Assembly: GCF_000145215.1 (NCBI RefSeq)
Contig: NC_014392.1
Coordinates: 186,001-250,000 of the forward strand
Direction of reading: 5' to 3'
Source of the DNA: Caldicellulosiruptor obsidiansis OB47
GTDB taxonomy: Bacteria; Bacillota; Thermoanaerobacteria; Caldicellulosiruptorales; Caldicellulosiruptoraceae
Length of the DNA stretch: 64,000 nt
Shown here: piece by piece, positions 36,175 to 45,123 of the stretch
Numbering within the stretch: position 1 is the first letter of the stretch
How the letters are laid out: every line of letters begins with the position of its first letter
Program-made: the position numbers and the translations under genes
Notes under the pieces: model-generated
What the model saw: only the letters and a program-made list of their open reading frames with translations
The model's database searches: none
What the model was told of the DNA's origin: nothing

Positions 36175-36241
36175 GTACCTCCTTTGTTGTGTTTTGTCGT
36201 AAGTTGTACAACTTACATTCTATATTTTATCAGGAGGTACC
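36175..36241 (-). promoter_or_regulatory. Hairpin sequestering the transposase ribosome site
   Basis: GGTACCTCC (36175-36183) and GGAGGTACC (36233-36241) are perfect complements enclosing the translation start region, so the AGGAGG would be masked in RNA. Inside lies an 18-base palindrome GTAAGTTGTACAACTTAC (36199-36216). The outer arms recur in the second copy near 63174-63223, but the palindrome does not. Confidence 0.6.
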
Positions 36242-36300
36242 TTTTCTTTTCAAATCTCATTTCTCGTCATTTTCGCTCATTTTCGTTCATTACAGGAATG

Positions 36301-36720
36301 CTTATAGACACATACTGGGCACTGATTCTGCCAGCATGGCAGATGACGCTGGGGCTTTATCTTATGAAACAGTTCATGACACAGATTCCAGACTCTCTTT
36401 TGGAAGCTGGAAAGATTGATGGTGCAAACGAGCTTATGATCTGGTGGAAAGTTGTCATGCCAAACGTAAAACCTGCTTGGCTAACACTTACAATACTTTC
36501 TTTCCAGCAGTTATGGAATCAAACAGGCGGTTCTTTTATATTCAGTGAAAATTTAAAGGTCTTGCCAACACTTTTACAGCAGATTGCTGCTGGTGGTATT
36601 GCACGTGCAGGTGTTGGGGCGGCTGTTGCTCTTTTCCTCATGATTCCACCGATAATACTTTTCATAATCTCTCAGAGCAGTGTGATGGAAACAATGGTTT
36701 CAGCAGGAATTAAAGGTTGA
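36301..36720 (+). pseudogene. ABC sugar permease (MalG-like), 3' half
   Basis: Continues the split permease: IDTYWALILPAWQMTLGLYL, then the EAA loop LLEAGKIDGANELMIWWKVVMP, and the last two helices. It has no own start; an ORF beginning at 36073 is a chimera with antisense IS sequence. The frame joins exactly with 34307. Downstream genes of the operon may suffer polar effects. Confidence 0.88.
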
Positions 36721-36777
36721 AAAATAAAGAAAATAGCACAAATTTCAACAAAACATGGAAAGAAAAGGTGGTAGCAG

Positions 36778-38883
36778 GTGAGAATAAAAAAAGTAAAAAG
36801 AATAATAGGATTTGCACTAATGACCCTGCTTATGGTAGCTATTCCCGGGTATAGTTTTGCGAATATGATAGAGGTGCCGTACTATCAATACAACTATGAC
36901 ATATATAATTGGGACATACCAAGCGCAGCAGGGTATTACCCTTACGAGGTGCTCAGCGGAAAAGACCTTGGGGTTGGAAACTTTTCGTCTCCGCGTGATA
37001 TGTTTGTAGATAGCAATGACAACATTTACATATTGGATGCCGGGAACAACAGGATAGTGAAGCTGAATAAAGATTTTAAGTTTATAAGTGAAATAAACAC
37101 GTTCACGCAAAACGGTAAAGTGTTCAAGTTTTCTGACCCGAGCGGTATTTGTGTGGACAAAAACGGTGTTATATATATTGCTGACAAAGGCGCAAAATGC
37201 GTGTATGTTATAAACCAAAATGGGCAGCTTCTAAGAAAGATAACAAAACCAAAGTCTGACCTTGTTGCAGCAAACAAGGATTTTGTTCCGCTCAAAGTGG
37301 CAGTTGACAATGCAGGGGTTGTGTATGTTCTTTCGCTTGGAAGCTATGAAGGTGCGTTCATGTTCGACAGCCAGAACAACTTTCTTGGATTTTTTGGTAG
37401 CAACAAGGTTGTTTTAACACTGCAGCTTCTTATAGACAGAATATGGAAAAAGATACTCTCAAAACAGCAAAGCGCATCTATGGTGAGGTACCTTCCTACT
37501 GAGGTTACTAGTATTGACATAGGAGATGATGGGTTTATTTACACATGTTCAAACTACGCATCAGTCAGTGTGGGTGAGCTAAAAAAACTCAATTTCCTCG
37601 GCAAGAACATACTGTGGTACAAGAAAAAAGACCAGACGCGTGATTTTGGTGACCTTCCAAAGTATTACGGTAAAAGACTTGAAGATTCCTATTTTGTGGA
37701 CATAAACGTGACAAAGGATGGGTTCATAAACGCTCTTGACTATGAAAGGGGAAGAGTGTTCCAGTACGACCAGAACGCAAATCTTCTTTTCATAATGGGC
37801 GGCAAAGCTGACCAGGCAGGAACGTTTAGAGAACCTGCCGCTGTTGAGAGCATTGGAAACACCATACTTGTTTTGGACCAGCAAAAGGCAACAATAACTG
37901 TGTTTAAAGAGACGAAGTTTGGCGAGCTTGTTCACAGGGCAACAGTTCTTTACAACGATGGGAAGTACGATGATGCAAGAAAGCTGTGGGAACAGGTAAA
38001 CAAGATGGACGTAAACTTTGCACTTGCACATGTTGGGCTTGGTAAGGCACTTTTGAGGATGAACAAATACAGTGAGGCGCTTTATCATTTCAGGCTTGCA
38101 AACGACAAGGAAGGGTATTCTGAGGCAAAAGAAGTTCTAAGAAACGACTTTCTCAAGAGAAATTTTGGAGTGATTGCAACAGCGCTTGTACTTGCCATAA
38201 TTGTAATATACATACTTCAAAGAAGGCTCAAGAAGCAAAAGGGCGTTGATGAGGAGTATACAAGGAAGATAAGTAAAGAAAAGTACCCTCTGTATGTTAT
38301 GCTTCATCCTTTTAAGGGATATGAAGAACTTAAAGATGAGAAAAAAGGTTCAGTGCTTATTGCTACAATTATAGTTTTACTCTTTTTTGTAGTTTCAATT
38401 CTGCACAGGCAGTACACAGGTTTTATATTCAACCCGTACAGACAGGATAGGATTAACGTTATATCAATTTTCTCAGCGACAGTTGTGATGTTTTTCTTAT
38501 GGGTACTTTCAAACTGGTCTGTATCAACTCTCACAGAAGGTGAAGGGACATTCCAAGAGATTTGGATCTTCTCTGCATATGCTTTACTTCCATACATCAT
38601 CTGCAGGCTTTTATATGTGATTTTAAGCAATGTGCTGATAATGGAAGAAGGAATGTTCTTGGCGTTTATAAACATCATAGGCTTGATATGGCTTATAATT
38701 GGTATGCTCTGTGCTATCAAGGCTGTCCATCAGTTTAGCTTTGGCAAAACTGTGGCAACCATGGTTGCAAGTCTAATTGGTATAGTAGTGATACTATTTA
38801 TCATGATTCTGGTATTTACGCTGTTTGCACAGCTGTTTGGCTTTATCCAGAGTATTTACAACGAGCTCATACTCAGGATGTAG
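36778..38883 (+). CDS. NHL beta-propeller / TPR / Yip1-domain membrane protein
   Basis: 701 residues from GTG 36778 (AAAAGGTGGT upstream). A signal peptide is followed by NHL-type propeller blades (FSSPRDMFVDSNDNIYILDAGNNRIVK split over residues 63-90, SDPSGICVDKNGVIYIADKG). A TPR-like pair (ATVLYNDGKYDDARKLWEQV, ALLRMNKYSEALYHF) comes near residues 385-440, then one helix around 460, and a C-terminal five-helix Yip1-like domain (about 500-695). The propeller would face outside. Its place inside a sugar-importer operon suggests an accessory scaffold or sensor for polysaccharide uptake; the mechanism is unknown. Confidence 0.75.
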   Translation: MRIKKVKRIIGFALMTLLMVAIPGYSFANMIEVPYYQYNYDIYNWDIPSAAGYYPYEVLSGKDLGVGNFSSPRDMFVDSNDNIYILDAGNNRIVKLNKDFKFISEINTFTQNGKVFKFSDPSGICVDKNGVIYIADKGAKCVYVINQNGQLLRKITKPKSDLVAANKDFVPLKVAVDNAGVVYVLSLGSYEGAFMFDSQNNFLGFFGSNKVVLTLQLLIDRIWKKILSKQQSASMVRYLPTEVTSIDIGDDGFIYTCSNYASVSVGELKKLNFLGKNILWYKKKDQTRDFGDLPKYYGKRLEDSYFVDINVTKDGFINALDYERGRVFQYDQNANLLFIMGGKADQAGTFREPAAVESIGNTILVLDQQKATITVFKETKFGELVHRATVLYNDGKYDDARKLWEQVNKMDVNFALAHVGLGKALLRMNKYSEALYHFRLANDKEGYSEAKEVLRNDFLKRNFGVIATALVLAIIVIYILQRRLKKQKGVDEEYTRKISKEKYPLYVMLHPFKGYEELKDEKKGSVLIATIIVLLFFVVSILHRQYTGFIFNPYRQDRINVISIFSATVVMFFLWVLSNWSVSTLTEGEGTFQEIWIFSAYALLPYIICRLLYVILSNVLIMEEGMFLAFINIIGLIWLIIGMLCAIKAVHQFSFGKTVATMVASLIGIVVILFIMILVFTLFAQLFGFIQSIYNELILRM

Positions 38884-38910
38884 TAAAGGTCTTAAGGAGG
38901 AAAGCTTAAA

Positions 38911-41124
38911 ATGAGCTTTAACAAATTACTGAAAAAAGCAGTGTTGTTTTTGCTTGCTATGTCAATGTTGCTTGAACAGATGATGTTTTTGCAGGGGAAT
39001 ACGGCATTAGCTGATACAAACTCTTATCAGCTTGTTGCAAAAAATGGGATTTTAGAGCTATATGTCAATCCAAAGTATGGATATTTCAAGGTTGTTGATA
39101 AAAGAAGTGGCAGTGTATGGTTTTCAAATCCTGAAAAGTGGAGAGAAGACAAAATTGCGGCAGGCAACACACGCATGCAGATGGCATCCCAGCTTTCAAT
39201 AAGGTTTACCGATGTTACCTCTACAATTCAGATTGCAAATGCCTATGTCAACTCAGTCCTCAAAAAAGGACTTAAGATAAGAAGGATAAAAGATGGGTTT
39301 ATTGCGACGTATACTTTCAAGAAAGAAGGTTTCGTGATACCAGTTGCATGCACCATCAAGGATGACTATTTGAACGTGGACATTCTGGTAAACCAGATAA
39401 AAGAAACTAAAAAAGATAAATACAAGCTTGTATCAATAATGCTTTTGCCGTTTTTTGGTGCCGCGGCAATAGGAGAAAATGGTTACATGGTTGTACCGGA
39501 CGGCTGTGGTGCACTCATAAATTTCAATAACAATAAAGGCCAGGAGACATATACACAGAGGATTTATGGAGCCGACTTTGGTATTGTTCCTGACTTTCAA
39601 GGATATGTGACTCAGGCTGCAAGGCTTCCTGTGTTTGGGGTGAAAAAAGAAAATAGCGGGTTTTTGGCAGTGATAACAAAAGGTGATGGAAAGGCCATTT
39701 TAAACGCAAACACAAGTGGTAGTAAGAGCAGCTACAACAACATCTTTGCAGAGTTTATCATGAGAGAATATGACATGGTGACTTTAAAAGAAAAACAGTG
39801 GGACGAGAGGTCTTTCAACATTTTTGAAGAAAAACTACCAAATGTTGATAAGTTCTCAATTAGATACTATTTCCTTGACTCAAAAAATGTTGACTATGTG
39901 GCAATGGCTAAAAAGTACAGAGAATATTTGATAAAAGAAAGAGGATTTAAAAAAGAAGTAAGTGAAAAAAGCGTTCCTGTTTACATAGAATTTTACGGGA
40001 GCATGAAAAAACCAAAATACATCCTTGGAATTCCTGTCAACGCAACAATACCTCTTACCACTTTTGAGGATGCTCAGAAGATAGTAAAACAGGTAAAAAG
40101 CATGGGAGTTTCTGATGTTGTTGTAAAGTTTGTTGGATGGATGAAAAATGGTGTATACTACAATCTTCCTCTTCTAGCTACGCCCGAAAGGGTTCTGGGG
40201 GGGAAAAAGCAGCTTGAAAATGTGCTTGAGTATTTCCAAAGAGCCAATGTAAAGACATACCTTGACGTTGACTTTGTTCTGTTTCGAACAGGTACACTTA
40301 CGTATCTTCGAAACAAGGTTGCTACAAAATCAATGAAAAAAGTGCCTGCCCAGCTTTGGAGATATTCACCGCCAATATTTTATAAGGATGACTCTTACCC
40401 GGTTTTGTACCTAATTTCGCCGCGCTATACAAATGAGATAGTCCAAAGATTTTTAGCAAGCAGTAACATAAACTATTTTAACAACATATCTTTATCTAGC
40501 ATGAGCACCATGTTGTATTCAGATTTTGGTACAAAACCTGTTAACAGGTATCAGACAGAAGATGTGTTTTTACAGGCAATAGGCAGTCTTTCAAAGAGGT
40601 TCAGAAATATTCTTCTTACAAATCCAAACGGGTATCTTTTACAAAAGGCAAGCGAAATTGTTGATGTGCCGATATATTCAAGCAAATTCCTGATAGAAGA
40701 TGCAGAGATTCCTTTCTATCAGATGGTTATAAGAGGATATGTTCCATATTCGATGCCATCAGTGAACTTTTACACAAACGAATGGATGTGGAAATTAAAA
40801 GCTTTAGAGACTGGTTCGGCTATCAAGTTCACATGGACTGCTCGAAACGAAGATGAACTAAAAGAGACCTTACTTGAGAACCTCTACTCATCAAACTACA
40901 GGATGTGGATTGGAGACCTAAAAGAGTATTACAAGGAGCTTTACCCCACTTTGAGACTTATAAAAGACAAAGAGATAGTGGAGCATAAGATTATCAAAAA
41001 AGGTGTTGTTAAAGTTGTATATGATGGCGGGGTTGAGATTTTGCTCAACTACACCTCAAACCCGCAGAAGATAGAAAATCTTGAGGTTGCCGCGCAATCT
41101 TACCAAGTTGTTGTCAAGAGGTGA
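38911..41124 (+). CDS. DUF5696-type secreted protein
   Basis: 737 residues with a signal peptide ending NTALAD, AAGGAGG upstream. The N-terminal third is beta-rich and resembles a galactose-mutarotase-like supersandwich (NGILELYVNPKYGYFKVVDK, MVVPDGCGALINFNN). The rest looks like a TIM-barrel glycosidase-like fold (KSMGVSDVVVKFVGWMKNG, VKTYLDVDFVLF, ILLTNPNGYLL). This matches the DUF5696 family. Catalytic acids cannot be assigned. Its neighbours are importer genes and a mannanase, so an exo-acting or debranching role on mannan fragments is possible but unproven. Confidence 0.72.
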   Translation: MSFNKLLKKAVLFLLAMSMLLEQMMFLQGNTALADTNSYQLVAKNGILELYVNPKYGYFKVVDKRSGSVWFSNPEKWREDKIAAGNTRMQMASQLSIRFTDVTSTIQIANAYVNSVLKKGLKIRRIKDGFIATYTFKKEGFVIPVACTIKDDYLNVDILVNQIKETKKDKYKLVSIMLLPFFGAAAIGENGYMVVPDGCGALINFNNNKGQETYTQRIYGADFGIVPDFQGYVTQAARLPVFGVKKENSGFLAVITKGDGKAILNANTSGSKSSYNNIFAEFIMREYDMVTLKEKQWDERSFNIFEEKLPNVDKFSIRYYFLDSKNVDYVAMAKKYREYLIKERGFKKEVSEKSVPVYIEFYGSMKKPKYILGIPVNATIPLTTFEDAQKIVKQVKSMGVSDVVVKFVGWMKNGVYYNLPLLATPERVLGGKKQLENVLEYFQRANVKTYLDVDFVLFRTGTLTYLRNKVATKSMKKVPAQLWRYSPPIFYKDDSYPVLYLISPRYTNEIVQRFLASSNINYFNNISLSSMSTMLYSDFGTKPVNRYQTEDVFLQAIGSLSKRFRNILLTNPNGYLLQKASEIVDVPIYSSKFLIEDAEIPFYQMVIRGYVPYSMPSVNFYTNEWMWKLKALETGSAIKFTWTARNEDELKETLLENLYSSNYRMWIGDLKEYYKELYPTLRLIKDKEIVEHKIIKKGVVKVVYDGGVEILLNYTSNPQKIENLEVAAQSYQVVVKR

Positions 41125-41131
41125 AATATAA

Positions 41132-42049
41132 ATGAGCTTTTCAGGTGCTTTTAAAAAGGTATTTAGAAAAAGAAGACTAACTTTGAGAGAAAAAGAGGCG
41201 ATGTATGGAAGGCTTTTTATTCTCCCATGGCTTATAGGACTTCTCTACTTTTTCATAATTCCGTTTATCACTGCAGTGTACTATACATTTACCAAGATAA
41301 AGATTGGTGACAGTGGTCTTGAATTTTCATTTGTTGGGTTTGAAAATTACCTTTATGCCTTTACAAAAGACCCGAACTATATACGAACACTTACATCTTC
41401 AATAGGCAGTATGCTCTATCAAGTACCTGTTGTTGTGTTTTTCAGTATGTTTGTTGCGTATGTGTTAAGAGATGAGTTTAAAGGAAGAACATTTGCAAGA
41501 ACAATATTCTTTTTCCCGGTCATCATCGCATCGGGTGTTGTGATAACTATTTTAAAAGAAAATGTAATGGGGGATGTTAGCCAGGCAGCATCGAACACCA
41601 CACTTTTCAGGGTTGAAAACATTAGAATGATTTTAATAAACTCAGGCGTTCCAATGTGGCTGGGACAGTTTATTGTAAACACAATAAGCCAGCTTTTTGA
41701 CCTAACATGGCGATCTGGCGTACAGATACTTCTTTTGATGGCAGCACTTCACAACATTCCGAAAAGTTTTTATGAAGCAGCTGTAATTGAAGGTGCCACA
41801 GAGTGGGAGAAGTTCTGGAAGATTACTTTCCCGATGGTATCTCCAACACTTCTTGTTGCAGTCATATATTCGATCATTGACTACTTTACTGACTATGGAA
41901 ACCAGGTAATGAGAATGGTTGTCACACAGCTGAACAATGGAAGGTTTGAGTACAGCACAACAATTGCAATTGTCTATTTTGCAATAATCATGGTTATTAT
42001 CCTCATTGTGAATAGAGTAATTGGAAGAAGAGTTGTTTATCTGACATAA
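41132..42049 (+). CDS. ABC sugar permease (second importer, MalF-like)
   Basis: 305 residues, six helices. EAA loop: YEAAVIEGATEWEKFWKITFP. The gene follows the DUF5696 gene by 7 bases. It is the first permease of the second CUT1 importer in the locus and is distinct from the pair at 32918-36720. The intact second importer may compensate for the IS-broken first one. Confidence 0.92.
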   Translation: MSFSGAFKKVFRKRRLTLREKEAMYGRLFILPWLIGLLYFFIIPFITAVYYTFTKIKIGDSGLEFSFVGFENYLYAFTKDPNYIRTLTSSIGSMLYQVPVVVFFSMFVAYVLRDEFKGRTFARTIFFFPVIIASGVVITILKENVMGDVSQAASNTTLFRVENIRMILINSGVPMWLGQFIVNTISQLFDLTWRSGVQILLLMAALHNIPKSFYEAAVIEGATEWEKFWKITFPMVSPTLLVAVIYSIIDYFTDYGNQVMRMVVTQLNNGRFEYSTTIAIVYFAIIMVIILIVNRVIGRRVVYLT

Positions 42050-42111
42050 AGCCATAGAGAGGAGATACACTCAGGTTAGAAATATATTTCAAAGAAAAGA
42101 GGGTATGCAAG

Positions 42112-43125
42112 ATGGAGGTTGCAACAAAATCTAAGAGTTCAAAGGTGGCAAGGAATTTTGAACTGTCAGGTTTTGGCATGGCAATATTTAAAAAACGACT
42201 ATTTGCCTTTTTGAAAAATCTCTTTAGATACCTATTTATAATTGGCATGAGCTATGTTCTTTTGTACCCTGTTCTGTTTTTGATAAGCAACGCATTCAGA
42301 GACAAGGTAGACCTTCTTGATCCAAGCGTTGTGTGGATTCCAAAACACTTTTCAATTGAAAGTTTCAAGCTTGCAAATGAAATCTTGGGATATGTTCAAT
42401 CTATCAAAAACACTTTGATAATCCTCATACCATCTGTGATTATTCAGACCTTTATATGCATGATGGTGGGCTATGGTTTTGCAAGATTCAGGTTTAAGGA
42501 AAGAGAAATTCTATTTGGCATACTCCTTTTTACTATAATCGTTCCAATGCAGACAATAATAGTACCGCTTTATGTAAAGTTCAGACATTTTGATTTCTTC
42601 TACTTTGGTAGGCTAATTGGACTTTTTACAGGAAAACCGTTGACAGTAAACCTTCTTGATACGCCCTGGACATTTTACATTTTAAATACGTTTGGAATGG
42701 GTATTCGCTCAAGCCTTTATATATTCATATTCAGACAGTTTTTTAGAAACATGCCGACAGAGCTTGAAGAAGCTGCAAAGATAGATGGATGTGGTCCATT
42801 TTCTACATTTTTGAGGGTTATGGTTCCAAATGCAACAGGTGCTATCATTACAGTGCTTCTTTTCACTATTGTCTGGCACTGGAACGACTATTATCTTTCG
42901 GCGATGTTTTTTACAGATAACTTGCCTCTTTCTGTGATGTTAACAATCTTAAATGAAAGAATGAACCTGTTGAACAATCTTGTGAATGCAAACGACATAT
43001 ATCTTTTGAGGTCATCAGTTTTAGAAGCGGGATGTTTATTGGTAATACTGCCTTTAATAGCTATTTACATTATTGGTCAAAGATACTTTACAGAAAGTAT
43101 CGAGCGAACAGGGATTGTAGGGTAA
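42112..43125 (+). CDS. ABC sugar permease (second importer, MalG-like)
   Basis: 337 residues; a 30-residue basic N-terminal extension precedes six helices. EAA loop: LEEAAKIDGCGPFSTFLRVMVP. It partners the permease at 41132 and the binding protein at 43206. A hairpin follows its stop. Confidence 0.92.
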   Translation: MEVATKSKSSKVARNFELSGFGMAIFKKRLFAFLKNLFRYLFIIGMSYVLLYPVLFLISNAFRDKVDLLDPSVVWIPKHFSIESFKLANEILGYVQSIKNTLIILIPSVIIQTFICMMVGYGFARFRFKEREILFGILLFTIIVPMQTIIVPLYVKFRHFDFFYFGRLIGLFTGKPLTVNLLDTPWTFYILNTFGMGIRSSLYIFIFRQFFRNMPTELEEAAKIDGCGPFSTFLRVMVPNATGAIITVLLFTIVWHWNDYYLSAMFFTDNLPLSVMLTILNERMNLLNNLVNANDIYLLRSSVLEAGCLLVILPLIAIYIIGQRYFTESIERTGIVG

Positions 43126-43139
43126 TGCGTACTGGCAAC

Positions 43140-43162
43140 AATCCCTCACAATTCGAGGGATT
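43140..43162 (+). promoter_or_regulatory. Intercistronic hairpin before the binding-protein gene
   Basis: AATCCCTC (43140-43147) pairs with GAGGGATT (43155-43162) with a 7-base loop, followed by TTGC, not a long T-run. Likely protects or processes mRNA to set different levels of permease and binding protein. Confidence 0.5.
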
Positions 43163-43205
43163 TTGCAAAATAAATAAATCCAATATGAGTGGAGGAGGTA
43201 TGAGT

Positions 43206-45011
43206 ATGTTTGCATCAAAGTTATTCAAGAAGGTTTTGGCGTTTGTAGTTTCAATTTCAATGGTGTTGGGGTTGTTTGTTGTCCTAAACAAATCCCAAAA
43301 CCCAGCTCAGGCTGCGACAAAGTTAGGTGATATCTCATTTTTCAGACCAGGTTTAACTCAAGAAAGTTTCAAAAATACTAGTGATCTCTTTGCACAAGCT
43401 GTTAAAAAAGCAATTGATACTTACCAGAAGAATTATGGTGGGAAAATTAAGTTGGTGTATAGTGATTGGAACAATTGGGACACAAAGATTATAACCAGAA
43501 TGGCTGCAGGCGACCCAATTGACGTTGTATTTGGTGGGTCAGGCAACTTCCCGCGATTTTATACAAAAGGTTATCTACAACCCATCAACAACTATGTTGA
43601 TCTCAAAGCGCCATATTTGAACTTAAGAGCGATGGATCAGATTTTTAAATATGAAGGAAAATACTATTTGGCAAGCCAGTATGGTTCTAACCACTTCTGG
43701 GTTGTTCTTTACAACAAAGACCTCATGCTTGAAGAGGGCATTGACGAGAGCGAGATGCCGCTTGCACTTTATAAGAATGGAAAATGGAACTGGGATACAT
43801 TTGTTGCTCTGGCAAAGAAACTTACAACTGATACAAACGGTGATGGCAAGGTTGATAGATACGGTGTTGGTTGCTGGTATCCACAGATATTTGTATATTC
43901 CAACGGTGTGACATATGTAAATGTGGATAAAAGTGGTAATGCGAAACTCAACTTTGACGATCCAAGAGTACAAAAGGGACTTAACATTGCTCAAAAAGGT
44001 ATCAAAGAAGGCTGGATGATTACTGACTGGAACACTGCAAGTACAGGGTTAGCTCAAAGAAAGATAGCAATGTATATTGAAAGATGGTACAACTATGATG
44101 ATCAGAAGTTCAACCAAAAGGTAGAAGATGAAATTGAAGTTGCTCCGATTCCTTTGGGACCAGACAATAAGAATAAACTCTATCCATTTGAATGTGATGG
44201 ATATGGAATTTCAAAAGGTGCAAGAAATCCGAAGGGTGCTGGAAAGTTTATAAATATTTTGTTAGAAAGCATTCAGAAATACTGTGATGACCCTGGTATC
44301 AAGAGAAGACCAAAATATCTGCAGGATTTCCATACACAACTTGCAAAATACTCGTTCTATCCAGGCTCACCAGACTCTGTTTTGGGCAACCTTGTATGGG
44401 ATATAAATGGAGCTCTTTCAAACGCAGCATCAGTTTCATCGGCATTGGCGGGCTTGAAACCACAGGCACAGCAGGCTGTATCTGAAGCTAACGCAAAGCC
44501 TGAAAAACCAGTGTTCAGACCGTTCAAGCCGTTTACCATCGACTTTGAAAATGGCAAGATGGATATGTTCACAGTACTTGACACAACAAAGAAGAGCGTA
44601 AAACTTTCAATTGTGTCTGGCAAAGAGGCAATCAAAGGCAAGTCGCTCAAAGTTGCATGCGACTCTAAAAAAGACGGTGAGTGGATAGATGCTCTGTATT
44701 CAGTTCCAAGCAAAGTTAAGATTTACGGCTGGCACGATTATAAAGTAAGCTTTGATGTAAAACTCTTGAAAGCTCCGCCAAAACCAGGTGACACATACAT
44801 CTATGCTCAAATTATAAATAGCAACAAGTCTGGCTATAAGTCATATGGCTGGATAACATTCAAACTTGACAAAGCAAACACCGTTTATCATGTTGAAGGG
44901 ACAATTGCAGGAATTCCTGACAACTCAACAACAATGGGCTTGAAGATTGGCATTCACTGGGGTACTGATTTTGTAATAGACAACATCAAGGTTGAAGAGG
45001 TAATTCAGTAG
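43206..45011 (+). CDS. ABC sugar-binding protein with C-terminal carbohydrate-binding module
   Basis: 601 residues from ATG 43206, 6 bases after GGAGGAGGT; the open frame begins upstream inside the permease gene. A signal peptide ends AQAATK with no lipobox cysteine. Residues 35-430 form a family 1 solute-binding domain (MAAGDPIDVVFGGSGNFPRF, WVVLYNKDLMLEEG, TTDTNGDGKVDRYGVG). Residues 450-600 form a beta-sandwich module (IDFENGKMDMFTVL, GWHDYKVSFDVKLL, IDNIKVEEV) of CBM4/9/16-like type. Binding of large or polymer-bound oligosaccharides is likely. Retention at the cell without a lipid anchor is unexplained. Confidence 0.87.
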   Translation: MFASKLFKKVLAFVVSISMVLGLFVVLNKSQNPAQAATKLGDISFFRPGLTQESFKNTSDLFAQAVKKAIDTYQKNYGGKIKLVYSDWNNWDTKIITRMAAGDPIDVVFGGSGNFPRFYTKGYLQPINNYVDLKAPYLNLRAMDQIFKYEGKYYLASQYGSNHFWVVLYNKDLMLEEGIDESEMPLALYKNGKWNWDTFVALAKKLTTDTNGDGKVDRYGVGCWYPQIFVYSNGVTYVNVDKSGNAKLNFDDPRVQKGLNIAQKGIKEGWMITDWNTASTGLAQRKIAMYIERWYNYDDQKFNQKVEDEIEVAPIPLGPDNKNKLYPFECDGYGISKGARNPKGAGKFINILLESIQKYCDDPGIKRRPKYLQDFHTQLAKYSFYPGSPDSVLGNLVWDINGALSNAASVSSALAGLKPQAQQAVSEANAKPEKPVFRPFKPFTIDFENGKMDMFTVLDTTKKSVKLSIVSGKEAIKGKSLKVACDSKKDGEWIDALYSVPSKVKIYGWHDYKVSFDVKLLKAPPKPGDTYIYAQIINSNKSGYKSYGWITFKLDKANTVYHVEGTIAGIPDNSTTMGLKIGIHWGTDFVIDNIKVEEVIQ

Positions 45012-45023
45012 ACAGGCTTTTTT

Positions 45024-45084
45024 CCGGTGGGTGCACCGCTGAAAGTAAAAAGATCAAAAGTAGGACGGTGCGGTGTACCCCCGG
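45024..45084 (+). promoter_or_regulatory. Long intercistronic stem-loop before man26
   Basis: CCGG-T-GGGTGCACCGC (45024-45039) pairs with GCGGTGTACCC-C-CCGG (45070-45084), a stem of about 15 pairs with a 30-base loop and no T-run. It probably stabilises the upstream binding-protein message. Confidence 0.6.
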
Positions 45085-45123
45085 CTTTAAGAAAAAATAA
45101 AAAAAGGGGAGAGTGCCAGAATT

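Larger units (their letters stand above)
34308..36300 (-). mobile_element. IS110-family insertion sequence (about 1993 bp)
   Basis: It splits the permease gene with no target duplication beyond a shared CT dinucleotide (34308-34309 and 36301-36302) and has no terminal inverted repeats, both characteristic of IS110 elements. It encodes one intact transposase on the minus strand. The end beyond the transposase stop is a long non-coding flank (34308-34882); the other end is short (36170-36300). The short end is repeated at 63116 in the truncated second copy, which confirms the boundary. The apparently intact transposase suggests a recently active element. Confidence 0.9.

Noticed and set aside
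36073-36720. Continuous 215-codon frame that looks like a permease gene
   Set aside because: Its first 76 codons are antisense to the IS110 transposase leader; only 36301 onward is genuine permease.
43032-43205. N-terminal extension of the second sugar-binding protein
   Set aside because: It overlaps the permease gene and an intercistronic hairpin; the GGAGGAGGT site and signal peptide set the start at 43206.
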